Assembly: GCA_016783145.1 (NCBI GenBank)
Contig: JADHXD010000003.1
Span: 1 to 64,000 of the forward strand
Direction of reading: 5' to 3'
DNA length: 64,000 bases
DNA from: Anaerolineae bacterium
GTDB lineage: Bacteria > Chloroflexota > Anaerolineae > JAFGEY01
A program made the translations under genes and the position numbers. Of this stretch, positions 9,628 to 19,477 are shown piece after piece; position 1 is the first letter of the stretch; every line of letters begins with the position of its first letter. Below the pieces are notes generated by a model, which ran no database searches, was not told the DNA's origin, and saw only the letters and a program-made list of their open reading frames with translations.

Positions 9628-11286
9628 AGACGGCCCGCCAGGGACATCCTCACTGCTGAAGAGAATGCCTGTGACAGCAGGCACGGGATCGGGGTCAATC
9701 CCCAGGGGAAGGGCGAATATGAAGCGGCTCCCCTGACCGGGCTCGCTCTCCACCCAGATCCTGCCCTTGCAGCGCTCGACCATGCCCTTGGCGATCGAGA
9801 GACCCAGGCCGATTCCCTCGTGTTCACGAGTCAAGGACGGCTCTACCTGGTAGAAAGGCAGGAAAATGCGTTCGTGTTCCTCCGCATGGATCCCAATGCC
9901 CGTATCCCAGACAGAGACCCTCAGCTCGTCCTCGTGCACGCTTGCCTCAACTCCGACCCGTCCCCCCTGCGGCGTGAATTTGATCGCATTCTGGATCAGG
10001 TTGGAAAGCGTCAAGAGGACCTTTTGAGGGTCCGTGCGAACGGGCTCCAGGTCTGCAGGTACGTTGACCAGGACCTGAATGCCTTTCGCCTCGACCATTG
10101 AGGCCAGATCGTCCATCGCATCCCTGATCAGGTCCGAGATGTGACAAGGGGCGATCTCGAGCTGCGCTTCCCCAGTCTGTAAGTGGCGCATATCGAGCAA
10201 AGCGTCCACCAACCCTCGCAGCCGAAGCGCATTCCGCAAAACGATCTGCAGCCGCGCTTTGATCTGCGTATCCTCGATCTCTTCTGCCAAGAGTTCGACG
10301 TGTCCCATCAGGATAGCCAACGGCGTGCGCAGCTCGTGAGCGGCGATGCTGATGAACTCGCTCTTCATGTCATCCAGCTCTTGCAGCTCCTGATAGGCAC
10401 GCTGGATCTGCTCGAACAGGCTGGCATTCTGGAAGGCGATCGCTGCTTGCCCGCAAAGCACAGACAGCAGTTCGCTGTCGCCGGGGGCGAATCGCGCTCC
10501 CCGTTCGGACTTGGCCAGTACCAGCGCGCCGACCGGCGCATCCATCGCCAGAAGCGGACTAAACATAAAGCTCTCGATCTGGGTGCGGCGCATGAACTCG
10601 GCCACACGCGCTTCAGCGCCCGCGGACGTCTGTGCCAGCACCTGCTGGCGCTCCTGCAGCAAGGCCTCCGCGGTATGCAGCACGAAACTTATCGTCTCCG
10701 GTTGAGCCTGCTCCACATCGAAACCGGTGCTCGTCCCCACAAACAGGCGCCCGTCCGTCCTGCGCAGCATCAAGATCCCCCGCGTGGCCCCAAGCTCGTC
10801 ACATGCAGCCCTCAGCACCCTTCGCGCTAGCTGGCCCTCTTCGACGGTGGTCATCAGGGTCTTGTTGATCTCGAAGAGCGGGATCAACGCGCTGAGCCGG
10901 GCGTTTTCGCGGCGGAGTCGCTCTTTCTCCAGCGCCCGACTGATAGCCAGCTTGAGATCGAGGGTGCTGAACGGCTTGACGACAAACTCGGAAAACCCGA
11001 GCTGCAGGGCCTGAATGGCGGTATCCATCGTGCCGTGTCCGGTCATCAGCACGCACACGATATCAGGCTGGTACGTGCGGATGATCCGGGACGTCTCCAA
11101 CCCTCGGATCCCCGGCATGATCATATCGGTGAGGAACAGATCGTAGCGTTCTCTCTGCGCTGCCTCGATGGCCTCTTCCCCGGTGAGCACGCCGGTGACC
11201 TCGTATCCCTCACTGCAGACAATGCGCGTGCATAGATTGAGGACATCTGGCTCGTCATCCGCGATCAGGATCTTTTCCCTTGGCAC
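9622..11286 (-). CDS. REC-GAF-histidine kinase
   Basis: REC 'ILIADDEPD', 'DLFLTDMIMPG', 'VKPFS'; HisKA 'ISIAAHELRTPLAI'; HATPase 'VWDTGIGI', 'GIGLGLSIAKGMVE'. Confidence 0.9.
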   Translation of the reverse strand: MPREKILIADDEPDVLNLCTRIVCSEGYEVTGVLTGEEAIEAAQRERYDLFLTDMIMPGIRGLETSRIIRTYQPDIVCVLMTGHGTMDTAIQALQLGFSEFVVKPFSTLDLKLAISRALEKERLRRENARLSALIPLFEINKTLMTTVEEGQLARRVLRAACDELGATRGILMLRRTDGRLFVGTSTGFDVEQAQPETISFVLHTAEALLQERQQVLAQTSAGAEARVAEFMRRTQIESFMFSPLLAMDAPVGALVLAKSERGARFAPGDSELLSVLCGQAAIAFQNASLFEQIQRAYQELQELDDMKSEFISIAAHELRTPLAILMGHVELLAEEIEDTQIKARLQIVLRNALRLRGLVDALLDMRHLQTGEAQLEIAPCHISDLIRDAMDDLASMVEAKGIQVLVNVPADLEPVRTDPQKVLLTLSNLIQNAIKFTPQGGRVGVEASVHEDELRVSVWDTGIGIHAEEHERIFLPFYQVEPSLTREHEGIGLGLSIAKGMVERCKGRIWVESEPGQGSRFIFALPLGIDPDPVPAVTGILFSSEDVPGGPSS

Positions 11287-11380
11287 TCGAACACCTCCGT
11301 TCAGCAGGGAGCGAGCAAGGGCCGTTCTGCCGCATCAAGGTCCGGAGCAGACCGGCAGGTTTCGCAACGCCCCTACTAAC

Positions 11381-11409
11381 ATTATACAAGTCCATCCACA
11401 GGTTGTCAA
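11381..11409 (-). promoter_or_regulatory. Consensus sigma70 promoter of the REC-GAF-HK gene
   Basis: Minus strand TTGACA-17-TATAAT. Confidence 0.8.
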
Positions 11410-11550
11410 CGCATCTGGCCCGGTGCAATGGCGATGGCCCGAACCATTGGACAATTCGTGGTTTTTGGTGTATCATAACCCACTGTCGAAAGGCGGCTGT
11501 GACGTATCTCCGCCTGCAGCATATTCTGAGGTTGAAAGCGAGGAGAGCAA

Positions 11551-12015
11551 GTGAACGTCTTGTTGATTCAGGATGTACCGGGTTTGGGCAAGGTTGGCGA
11601 CGTGAAAAAGGTGGCCGATGGATATGCTCGAAACTATCTGATCCCCCGCGGTTTGGCCAAGATCGCTACCCCTGGGGAGCTTAAGCAGGTTGAGCAACAC
11701 AAGCGGACCGCTGCCAAGCAGACTCTGCACGAGCTGAAGGACGCCCAGGCCATCGCCGAACGGCTTGGGCAAATGACGTTGGTGTTCCAGGCCCGGGCCG
11801 GAGAGGGCACCAAGCTCTACGGCTCGATCACCAGCGCCGATATCGCAGAACGGATCTCGGAGGAATTGGGGCGTAGCTTTGACCGGCGCAAGATCCACCT
11901 CGATGAGTCTCTGCGTCAGTTGGGCACGCACCAGGTTCCCGTTCGCTTGATGTCAGACCTCGTACCCGAGGTAACCATCGTCATTGAGCGCGAGGGCGAG
12001 CCAGAAGCAGAGTAG
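11551..12015 (+). CDS. rplI: 50S ribosomal protein L9
   Basis: 'MNVLLIQDVPGLGKVGDVKKVADGYARNYLIPRGLA', GTG start. Confidence 0.97.
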   Translation: MNVLLIQDVPGLGKVGDVKKVADGYARNYLIPRGLAKIATPGELKQVEQHKRTAAKQTLHELKDAQAIAERLGQMTLVFQARAGEGTKLYGSITSADIAERISEELGRSFDRRKIHLDESLRQLGTHQVPVRLMSDLVPEVTIVIEREGEPEAE

Positions 12016-12037
12016 ACTTTGCGAGCGAGGACCATAC

Positions 12038-13123
12038 ATGGGTAAACTGGGCCAGCTACTGCGCCGGACCGGCAAGAGGGCGGGAGAAGCAGAGGGGGAG
12101 GAAGGAACCACGCAGACCCAGCGTGAGCATTCAAGCGCGAACACCACCAAGCTGGGTCAGCTACTGCGCGAAGCTCGCGAGGAGAAACGGCTGACCCTCG
12201 AACACATAGAAAGCGCGACCCGGATCCGATACAAGTATCTGCTCGCCCTCGAAGAGGGCAGGTACGACGACCTGCCCACGCCAGGGCACGTTCACGGGTT
12301 CTTGCGCAACTATGCCCTCCACCTCGGCCTCGACCTGGCCGAAGTGGAGGCGCTGTTCGCGGAAGACAAGGCAGCACACAAGTTCGTTGAGCCAGGGATA
12401 TTCCGTCCTCAGGACATCGAGCTGACCTCGCCGAGGCCGCTGATCAAGGCAAATCTGGTCTTTTGGTTTGTCATGCTGCTGGTCATCGTGGTAGTTGGCG
12501 GCGGCCTGTTCTGGCAGTATGGGTGGCCCCTGATCCGGCCTACGGTCACGCCCACAGCGACCCCTACGGCGACTGCGACCGCCGAAAGAGTGGTACTCGT
12601 ACCTTCGGCCACGGCGACGAACACACCTGTGCCGCCGACACCGACATCGTCCGCCCCTACATCGACACCGTCCGCTCTGACAGCAACGCCGACCGAGTCA
12701 CCGCCAGAGCCCTCACCCACCACGACGGCGACGCTCGCCTCAACCCCGGAGACCGCGACGCCGACGCCGCCCGCCGAGACGTCCACGCCCAGTGCAACGG
12801 AGGGCGTTACCCTGCACATCACGGTGACCGAACGAGCGTGGCTGCAGGTCACCGTGGACGAGCAACAGGTTCCGGGCGAGCTCTTGCAGGCAGGCGAAGA
12901 GAGAGAATGGCAGGCTCAGCGCTCACTCTACTTTATCTGCGGAAACGCAGGGGGCGTGGAAGTGACCGTCAACGGCAAAGAGCTAGGCGCTCTGGGAGCG
13001 CGTGGGGAAGTAGTGGAGAGGCTGTGGACCCCTCAGGGCGAGGTGACCCCGACCCCAACAGGAGGAGAGACAGCGCCAACGCCCACGGGCGAGGCCGCTC
13101 CAACGCCCACTCCGGCGGCGTGA
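12038..13123 (+). CDS. RodZ-like protein: HTH_25, TM, Thr/Pro-rich linker, DUF4115-like C-terminus
   Basis: 'LGQLLREAREEKRLTLEHIESATRIRYKYLLALEEGRYDDLPTPGHVHGFLRNYA', TM 'LVFWFVMLLVIVVVGGGLFW', 'VTERAWLQVTVDEQQV'. Confidence 0.85.
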   Translation: MGKLGQLLRRTGKRAGEAEGEEGTTQTQREHSSANTTKLGQLLREAREEKRLTLEHIESATRIRYKYLLALEEGRYDDLPTPGHVHGFLRNYALHLGLDLAEVEALFAEDKAAHKFVEPGIFRPQDIELTSPRPLIKANLVFWFVMLLVIVVVGGGLFWQYGWPLIRPTVTPTATPTATATAERVVLVPSATATNTPVPPTPTSSAPTSTPSALTATPTESPPEPSPTTTATLASTPETATPTPPAETSTPSATEGVTLHITVTERAWLQVTVDEQQVPGELLQAGEEREWQAQRSLYFICGNAGGVEVTVNGKELGALGARGEVVERLWTPQGEVTPTPTGGETAPTPTGEAAPTPTPAA

Positions 13124-13147
13124 ACTACAGAGCAGCTTGAGCATTTG

Positions 13148-13173
13148 GCACACGGTGACGCCGTGTGCTTTTT
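13148..13173 (+). terminator. Rho-independent terminator after the rodZ-like gene
   Basis: gcacacgg-tgacg-ccgtgtgc followed by TTTTT. Confidence 0.75.
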
Positions 13174-13188
13174 GTTGCAGGAGATGTC

Positions 13189-14571
13189 GTGCGTTACTTT
13201 ATGATCTCATTGGGCTGTCCCAAGAACACCGTGGATGCAGAAGACATGGGCCTTTTGCTCAATACGGGGGGACACCGACCCGTTTCGGACCCAGCCGACG
13301 CGGACGTGCTGCTCGTCAATACGTGTGGTTTCATCGAAAGCGCCCGAGCAGAGTCCCTGTTTGTCCTGCACGATCTGGCAGAGCAGAAGCGTCCTGGACA
13401 GCAGCTCATCGCGACCGGATGCCTGTCGCAGCGGGCGGGCGCAGAGCTAGCCGAGCAGGTTCCGGGCCTGGACGGCATCCTGGGCACGCGACGCTGGGCA
13501 GAGGTCTTGACTCTTGTTGAGCGCCTTGGGCAGCGGCGACAGCGCACAGAGACCTGCACCTGGGTGGGCGATCCTGTAGGGGCGGAATCGGGCGCACGAA
13601 TCCGGCTGCGAGGGCGAGTGCCCCGCGTGGCCCTGCAGGGACGAAGCGCCTACCTCAAGATCGCCGAGGGATGCAGCGCGCCCTGTGCCTTTTGCGCGAT
13701 CCCACTGATCAAGGGCCCCCTGCGCAGCAGGCCCGTGCACGACATCATCGCCGACGCCCAGCACCTTGGCGGGAAAGGCGTTGAGGAGATCATCGTCATC
13801 GCCCAGGACACGACAGCCTACGGGCAAGATCGGGGCGAACAGGACGCTCTGCCCGTCTTGCTGGAGACGCTGATCTCGGCTGTTCCCGAGGTGTCGTGGA
13901 TCCGGATCATGTATGCCTATCCACAGCACATCAGCCCTCGGCTGATCGAGACGATGGCCCGGCACCCGCAGATCTGCCACTACCTCGATCTGCCCTTGCA
14001 GCACGCACATCCTGACACGCTCGGGCGCATGCGCCGGCCGACAGACGTCGATCGAGTGCGCCGCCTGATCGAGGCCCTGCGGAAAGCGATGCCCGACATC
14101 GCCCTCCGAACCTCCTTCATCGTGGGCTACCCGGGGGAGACGGAAGGTGAGTTCCGCGCTCTGGCGGCATTCGCTCAGGAGACACAGTTCGACAAGGTCG
14201 GCGTATTCACCTATTCTCCGGAGCAAGGCACCGCGGCGTACGACCTGCCCGACCCTATCCCGGAGGAGGTCCAGGCGGAGCGATATGACCGCCTGATGGG
14301 CCAGCAGCAGGCCATCTCGCTGGCCCGCAACCAGGCACAGGTGGGCCGCACCTTGGGCGTGCTGATAGAAGGTCAGGGCGAGGCAGAGTACGAAGGTGCG
14401 GATGTGGACGACACAGAGGAAATCTCGTTGGTCAGTGTCGGTCGCTCCTACCGCGACGCACCAGAGATTGATGGACTGGTATTGATCGAGGAGGCCGTTG
14501 AGCCTGGACGGATTGTCCCCGTGAGGATCACCGGGGCACTGGAATACGATCTCGTCGGGACACCTCAGTGA
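13189..14571 (+). CDS. rimO: Ribosomal protein S12 methylthiotransferase
   Basis: 'ISLGCPKNTVDAEDMG', 'VNTCGFIESA', radical SAM 'IAEGCSAPCAFCAIPLIKGPLRSRP', TRAM-like C-terminus. Confidence 0.95.
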   Translation: MRYFMISLGCPKNTVDAEDMGLLLNTGGHRPVSDPADADVLLVNTCGFIESARAESLFVLHDLAEQKRPGQQLIATGCLSQRAGAELAEQVPGLDGILGTRRWAEVLTLVERLGQRRQRTETCTWVGDPVGAESGARIRLRGRVPRVALQGRSAYLKIAEGCSAPCAFCAIPLIKGPLRSRPVHDIIADAQHLGGKGVEEIIVIAQDTTAYGQDRGEQDALPVLLETLISAVPEVSWIRIMYAYPQHISPRLIETMARHPQICHYLDLPLQHAHPDTLGRMRRPTDVDRVRRLIEALRKAMPDIALRTSFIVGYPGETEGEFRALAAFAQETQFDKVGVFTYSPEQGTAAYDLPDPIPEEVQAERYDRLMGQQQAISLARNQAQVGRTLGVLIEGQGEAEYEGADVDDTEEISLVSVGRSYRDAPEIDGLVLIEEAVEPGRIVPVRITGALEYDLVGTPQ

Positions 14572-14607
14572 GCGGACTTGGCAGTTCAGCACCAAAGGTG
14601 CCAGCGA

Positions 14608-14642
14608 AGGTGCCAGGCACTTCAAGTAAGTGCCTGGCACCT
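14608..14642. repeat. Palindromic REP-like element: 15-bp arms, 5-nt loop
   Basis: aggtgccaggcactt-caagt-aagtgcctggcacct; same 15-mer arms recur at 55548-55615. Confidence 0.85.
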
Positions 14643-15094
14643 CAGATCTGCGCGACGCCCGATGACAGGTGATCCAACAGGGCGATCAGACCCAGGGTGT
14701 AACTGCGCCAGCCGAACCCGCTGATCTGCCCGACACATACGGGAGCGATCAGGGACGTATGGCGGAACGACTCGCGGGCGTGAACGTTGGACAGGTGGAC
14801 CTCGACCGCCGGCAGCCCGACCCCAGCGATCGCATCCCGCAAAGCCACGCTGGTGTGCGTGTACGCACCGGGATTGATCAAGATGCCATCGGCCCACGAC
14901 ACCGCCTCGTGAATGCGGTCGATCAACACTCCCTCGTGATTGGACTGCAGGATGCGCAGCTCGACACCGCGCTCGGCAGCCAGGGCGGCAAGCTGCGCAT
15001 CGATCTGGCTCAGCATCTGCTGGCCATAGATCTCTGGTTCGCGTTGGCCCAGCAGGTTCAAGTTGGGGCCGTGTAAGACCAGGATACCCGTCAT
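14642..15094 (-). CDS. aroQ: Type II 3-dehydroquinate dehydratase
   Basis: '[21 protein letters not shown]', '[15 protein letters not shown]', '[16 protein letters not shown]', '[12 protein letters not shown]'. Confidence 0.96.
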   Translation of the reverse strand: MTGILVLHGPNLNLLGQREPEIYGQQMLSQIDAQLAALAAERGVELRILQSNHEGVLIDRIHEAVSWADGILINPGAYTHTSVALRDAIAGVGLPAVEVHLSNVHARESFRHTSLIAPVCVGQISGFGWRSYTLGLIALLDHLSSGVAQI

Positions 15095-15104
15095 CGTACG
15101 TTCC

Positions 15105-16709
15105 TCACTTTGCTCCCATCTCGCGCAGCACATCCAGCACCACCTGACGAGGCACGTCCTCGACGACCTCGACCTCGCCAATTGCGCGCGGTAGGACCCA
15201 GCGAAGGGCCTTCCCACGCTTCTTCTTGTCGCGCATCATCGCCTCCCAGATCACCTGGCTGGAGACTGGCGGGCACTCTACTGGCAGATGGTGGGCCGTC
15301 AGCACCGCCGCCACGCGCTCAGGAAGCGCGGGGTCTGCCCGTCCCATCCGCACCGCGATTCGGACTGCGACCACCGTGCCGATGCTCACCCCTTCGCCAT
15401 GACGCATGTGGAAACCGCTGATCTGCTCCAGTGCGTGCCCAGTCGTATGGCCCAGATTGAGAACAGCCCGCCAGCCACGTTCGTAGGGGTCGCCCTCCAC
15501 GACGTCGATCTTGACCTGGAGCGAGCGGGCGATCCAGTTCTCCCACACCTGCGGGGTCTGCACCGTGGTCTCCAGCTCGACCAAGAGATCGGCGTCAGCG
15601 AGGACGCCGTGCTTGATCAGCTCGGCCATACCCGATGCGATCTCTCCTGCGGGCAGTGTCCGCAGCACATCGGGGTCGATGACCACCAGCGCGGGCTGTT
15701 TGAACGCTCCCACCAGGTTCTTGCCCTGTGGCAGGTCCACCGCGGTCTTGCCGCCCACGCTGGCGTCCACCATCGCGAGCAGCGTGGTCGGCACCTGGAT
15801 CACGGGCACCCCTCGCATGTACGTTGCCGCCGCGAACCCGGCGAGGTCACAGGTCACCCCGCCGCCGAGGGCCAGCACCGTCCCACCCCGATCCAGATCC
15901 CCCTCCACGAGCTGTTCGTAGAGCCCGGCGGCGGTGTCCAGCGTTTTGTGCTGCTCGCCGTCCGGGATCGTGCACACGAAGAGAGAGAATCCGGCCTGGC
16001 GCAGGGACTCGATGGCAGGAGGCAGGTGAAGCGCCGACACGGTGGTGTTGGTGATGACGGCGATGCGCTCGCCAGAGCCGATCTCTCGCGCCAGTTGGCC
16101 CAGCCCGCGCAACAGGCCGTGCCCGATATGGATGGGATAGCTGCCCCCTGGATGGCGGACAGGCATGCAGATCGAGAACGCCCTCTCGAGCACCTGGCTC
16201 GCCACTTGGTCGATCGACAGAGAGGTGGTATCGATCTGGCGAGGAATGGAGCCATAGGCCGCCCGGCGGCTGTGCAGGAGCTGCTCAGCCCACGTCCTGC
16301 GGTTATCCACGTCCAGCAAAGGGCGGTCCCGCGCCGGCGCCAGCCGTCGCAGGACCTCGTCCAGATCACAGGTGAGGCAGAACACCGGGCCAGACGCCGT
16401 GATTCGCCGCCTGTTCTCAGGATCCACCAGCGCGCCGCCGCCCGTGGCGATGACCAGTCCTCGCCGATCGCTCAAGTGGCGGCAAAGCTCGGACTCGTAT
16501 CTGCGGAAGGCCGGCTCGCCATCGTGGGCAAAGATGGACGAGATGGACTTGCCAGCACGCCTCTCGATCTCGACGTCCATATCCACGAAGGGGCGACCGA
16601 GCCGGCAAGCGACCTCGCGGCCCACGCTGCTCTTTCCGGTACCCATAAAGCCGGTGAGCACGATATTGCCGGAGGACAAGAGGTCAGGTTTGGAGGGCAT
16701 GCGACACAT
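15105..16709 (-). CDS. Shikimate kinase / 3-dehydroquinate synthase fusion
   Basis: AroK '[19 protein letters not shown]', '[13 protein letters not shown]' followed by AroB '[20 protein letters not shown]', '[45 protein letters not shown]'. Confidence 0.93.
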   Translation of the reverse strand: MCRMPSKPDLLSSGNIVLTGFMGTGKSSVGREVACRLGRPFVDMDVEIERRAGKSISSIFAHDGEPAFRRYESELCRHLSDRRGLVIATGGGALVDPENRRRITASGPVFCLTCDLDEVLRRLAPARDRPLLDVDNRRTWAEQLLHSRRAAYGSIPRQIDTTSLSIDQVASQVLERAFSICMPVRHPGGSYPIHIGHGLLRGLGQLAREIGSGERIAVITNTTVSALHLPPAIESLRQAGFSLFVCTIPDGEQHKTLDTAAGLYEQLVEGDLDRGGTVLALGGGVTCDLAGFAAATYMRGVPVIQVPTTLLAMVDASVGGKTAVDLPQGKNLVGAFKQPALVVIDPDVLRTLPAGEIASGMAELIKHGVLADADLLVELETTVQTPQVWENWIARSLQVKIDVVEGDPYERGWRAVLNLGHTTGHALEQISGFHMRHGEGVSIGTVVAVRIAVRMGRADPALPERVAAVLTAHHLPVECPPVSSQVIWEAMMRDKKKRGKALRWVLPRAIGEVEVVEDVPRQVVLDVLREMGAK

Positions 16710-16726
16710 CCCTACACCTTGGAACG

Positions 16727-17710
16727 CTAGGACGTGCGGTCGTACACGGGGTCCTGTCCCACCCAACGGCCTGGGGGCACAGCAGGCAGGGCGGCCCGTT
16801 GTTCTGGACTGAGAGAGAGGACCAGACCGCCCAGTGTATCATCGAGCTGCCCCAGGGTGCGCGCGCCCACGATCGGGCACGTCACGCGTGGCTCGGCGAG
16901 AACCCAGGCAAGGGCCAACTGAGCGGGCGTGACCTCGAGAGCTTGTGCGGCACGAACAAAGCGATCGACGATGTCCAGGGCGTTCTCGGTGAAATAGCGC
17001 CCCTGGTAGACCTGCACATCGCCCAGGCGCGTGCCGCCTGGAGGAGCCTGCTCCCGGCTGTACTTGCCGGTGAGCACGCCGCCCGCCAGGGGGTTGTAGA
17101 CGATGACGCCCAGGCCCTCTTCGGCGCACAGAGGCAGGACCTCGTTCTCGATGCCCCGGTTGAGGGCGCTGTAGATCGGCTGTACGCTGATGAACCGTGA
17201 CCAGTGATTCGCTTTCGCGATGTGAAGATACTTGCACAGGTGCCAGGCCTTTAGGTTCGAGCAGCCAATGTAGCGCACTTTGCCCTGGCGGACCATGTCG
17301 TTTAGTGCCTCCATCGTCTCCTCCGGCGGAGCGCCAAAGTCCCAGCGATGGATCTGGTAGAGATCAATGACGTCCGTCTGCAACCGCCGCAGGCTGTCCT
17401 CCACGCCACGCTGGATGTGGATCCGCGACAACCCACCGTCGTTCGAGGTCGGGCCCATCATCGTATATACCTTGGTCGCCAGCACGATCCGGTCGCGGAC
17501 GCCGCGCTCTTTGATCCAACGCCCGACGATCTCCTCGGACAGGCCAGCAGAATACTGGTCTGCCGTGTCCAAAAAGCTGCCTCCCAGTTCGACGTACCGG
17601 TCCATCAACCGGAAGGACATCCGTTCGTCCGCGCCCGCGCCGAATGTCATCGTGCCGAGGCAGATGCGCGACACTTTGAGTCCCGACTGGCCCAGTCTCA
17701 CAATCTCCAT
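16727..17710 (-). CDS. Aldo/keto reductase
   Basis: 'GQSGLKVSRICLGTMTFG', 'FLDTADQYSAGLSEEIVGRW', 'DLYQIHRWDFGAPPEETMEALNDMVRQGKVRYIGCSN'. Confidence 0.92.
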   Translation of the reverse strand: MEIVRLGQSGLKVSRICLGTMTFGAGADERMSFRLMDRYVELGGSFLDTADQYSAGLSEEIVGRWIKERGVRDRIVLATKVYTMMGPTSNDGGLSRIHIQRGVEDSLRRLQTDVIDLYQIHRWDFGAPPEETMEALNDMVRQGKVRYIGCSNLKAWHLCKYLHIAKANHWSRFISVQPIYSALNRGIENEVLPLCAEEGLGVIVYNPLAGGVLTGKYSREQAPPGGTRLGDVQVYQGRYFTENALDIVDRFVRAAQALEVTPAQLALAWVLAEPRVTCPIVGARTLGQLDDTLGGLVLSLSPEQRAALPAVPPGRWVGQDPVYDRTS

Positions 17711-17829
17711 GACCTGTCCTCCTCTCACGCTCAACACCAGTAGCATCCAGTTCTCTGGCGGAACCCCGAACGTCCACAGGAACGCGACGTCTCAACATCC
17801 CCGACGCCCGGCGGCAGAGACCCGTCGCG

Positions 17830-18249
17830 CTAGGCCGCACCCTCCGCAGGCCCCAAGCACATCAGGCCGGCCTCGGTATGGCGGAACCCACATCCCCGGT
17901 AGAAAGCCGTCCATCGCGGCTCGCAGTCCACGTGCAGCCACACAGTGCCTCGTTCTCGGGCCACCTCTGCAGCGTGCCCCACCAGCCGGCGGCCGATCCC
18001 CCGGCGTTGCAGATCCGGGTGAACCGTTGTATCCAGCAGAAACGCGTGGAACCCGCCATCCCACGCGAGATTGACGAACCCGATCAGCCGCTCCGCCTGA
18101 TAGGCGCACACGAATGCCAGGCTTTGCTTGAGAATGGGGCGGAAATCACGCCAGGAGTGCGCAGGCCAGGCAGCGGCAAACAGCGCGTTCAACTCCTCGT
18201 TGCGCACGGCGGGATCGATGCGATAGACAATATCCAACTCCCGATGCAT
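17830..18249 (-). CDS. GNAT family N-acetyltransferase
   Basis: 'LDTTVHPDLQRRGIGRRLVGHAAEVARERGTVWLHVDCEP'. Confidence 0.85.
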   Translation of the reverse strand: MHRELDIVYRIDPAVRNEELNALFAAAWPAHSWRDFRPILKQSLAFVCAYQAERLIGFVNLAWDGGFHAFLLDTTVHPDLQRRGIGRRLVGHAAEVARERGTVWLHVDCEPRWTAFYRGCGFRHTEAGLMCLGPAEGAA

Positions 18250-18352
18250 GTCCGTCCTCATCCTCAAAACGCAGCACAAAGCTCCTTGCTGCCAAGTCGC
18301 CAGGAACCTGTGGCATATTATACCACGTTTCCCGTCGAGAAAAAGACGCGCC

Positions 18353-19477
18353 CTATCCCGTGTGATGCCGCATCATCTCGGCGAGGCTGTCACCACCCAG
18401 CTTTTCGATCAACGCATCGGCGAGCACCCAGGCGACCATGGCCTCGCCAACCACGGAAGCAGCGGGGACCGCGCAGACATCCGAACGCTGGTATTCTGTG
18501 GCCGCTGCCTCGCCGGTTGCCAGGTCCACCGAGCGCAGAGGCGTGATCGTCGTGGGGATGGGTTTCATAGCCGCTCTCAGCACAATCGGCTGTCCATTGC
18601 TCATTCCCCCTTCGATCCCCCCAGCCCGGTTGGAGGCGCGGAGGATGCGGCCCGCCACTGCCTCAAACTCATCGTGCACCTGCGTCCCCGGACGGCGGGC
18701 GTTCTCAAATGCCGGCCCGATCTCCACTCCCTTGATCGCGGGGATGCTGATCACCGCCGCCGCCAGGCGAGCATCCAGGCGGCGTTCCCAGTGCACGTAG
18801 CTGCCCAGTCCCACGGGCAGACCGACCGCGATGACCTCAAAGACCCCACCCAGGGAATCCCCCTCCTGACGCGCTGCGTCGATCGCCGCACGCATGCGTC
18901 TGGCAGCCTCCTCATCTGGGCAGCGCACATCACTGGCCTCAGCCAGGTCCACCAGGTCCTGAACCGGCAGATCGGGCACTTGGGCAGTGATCCCACCGAT
19001 CTCGGTCACACAGCTCCCAATGAGCACATCGAAGCAGGCGAGCAGCAGCCGGGCCAGCGCGCCAACCGCCACCCGCGCCGCCGTCTCGCGAGCGCTGGCG
19101 CGCTCCAGCACCGGACGCGCATCCTCCAGGCCGTACTTGACCATCCCCGCATAGTCGGCGTGTCCTGGACGGGGAACCGTCAACGGGGGTAAATCGCCCT
19201 TTTCCCATCGTTCCGCCCAGTTGGCCCAGTCGCGATTCGCCACGCGCAGAGCCACCGGCGCGCCGGTGGTCTGCCCGCCGATCACCCCTCCCAGGATCTC
19301 TACCCGGTCGCGCTCGATGGCCATCCGCCCACCCCGCCCATACCCTCCCTGCCGGCGGCGCAACTGGCGATCGATCTCCGCGGCATCCACCGGCAGTCCG
19401 GCAGGGAGACCCTCCACGATCGCGGTCAGGCATGGGCCGTGCGACTCACCCGCGGTCACGAAACGCAGCCTGCTCAT
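18353..19477 (-). CDS. aroC: Chorismate synthase
   Basis: 'FVTAGESHGPCLTAIVEGLPAGLPVD', 'RPGHADYAGMVKYG', 'RASARETAARVAVGALARLLL', 'GGIEGGMSNGQPIVLRAAMKPIPT'. Confidence 0.97.
   Translation of the reverse strand: MSRLRFVTAGESHGPCLTAIVEGLPAGLPVDAAEIDRQLRRRQGGYGRGGRMAIERDRVEILGGVIGGQTTGAPVALRVANRDWANWAERWEKGDLPPLTVPRPGHADYAGMVKYGLEDARPVLERASARETAARVAVGALARLLLACFDVLIGSCVTEIGGITAQVPDLPVQDLVDLAEASDVRCPDEEAARRMRAAIDAARQEGDSLGGVFEVIAVGLPVGLGSYVHWERRLDARLAAAVISIPAIKGVEIGPAFENARRPGTQVHDEFEAVAGRILRASNRAGGIEGGMSNGQPIVLRAAMKPIPTTITPLRSVDLATGEAAATEYQRSDVCAVPAASVVGEAMVAWVLADALIEKLGGDSLAEMMRHHTG

Noticed and set aside
12540-12800. Thr/Pro/Ala-rich repetitive stretch in the RodZ-like gene
   Set aside because: Normal low-complexity linker between TM and C-terminal domain, not a mobile or CRISPR repeat.
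15288-16730. 480-aa plus-strand ORF opposite the aroK-aroB fusion
   Set aside because: Antisense shadow ORF of a clearly coding gene in high-GC DNA; no recognisable protein motifs.
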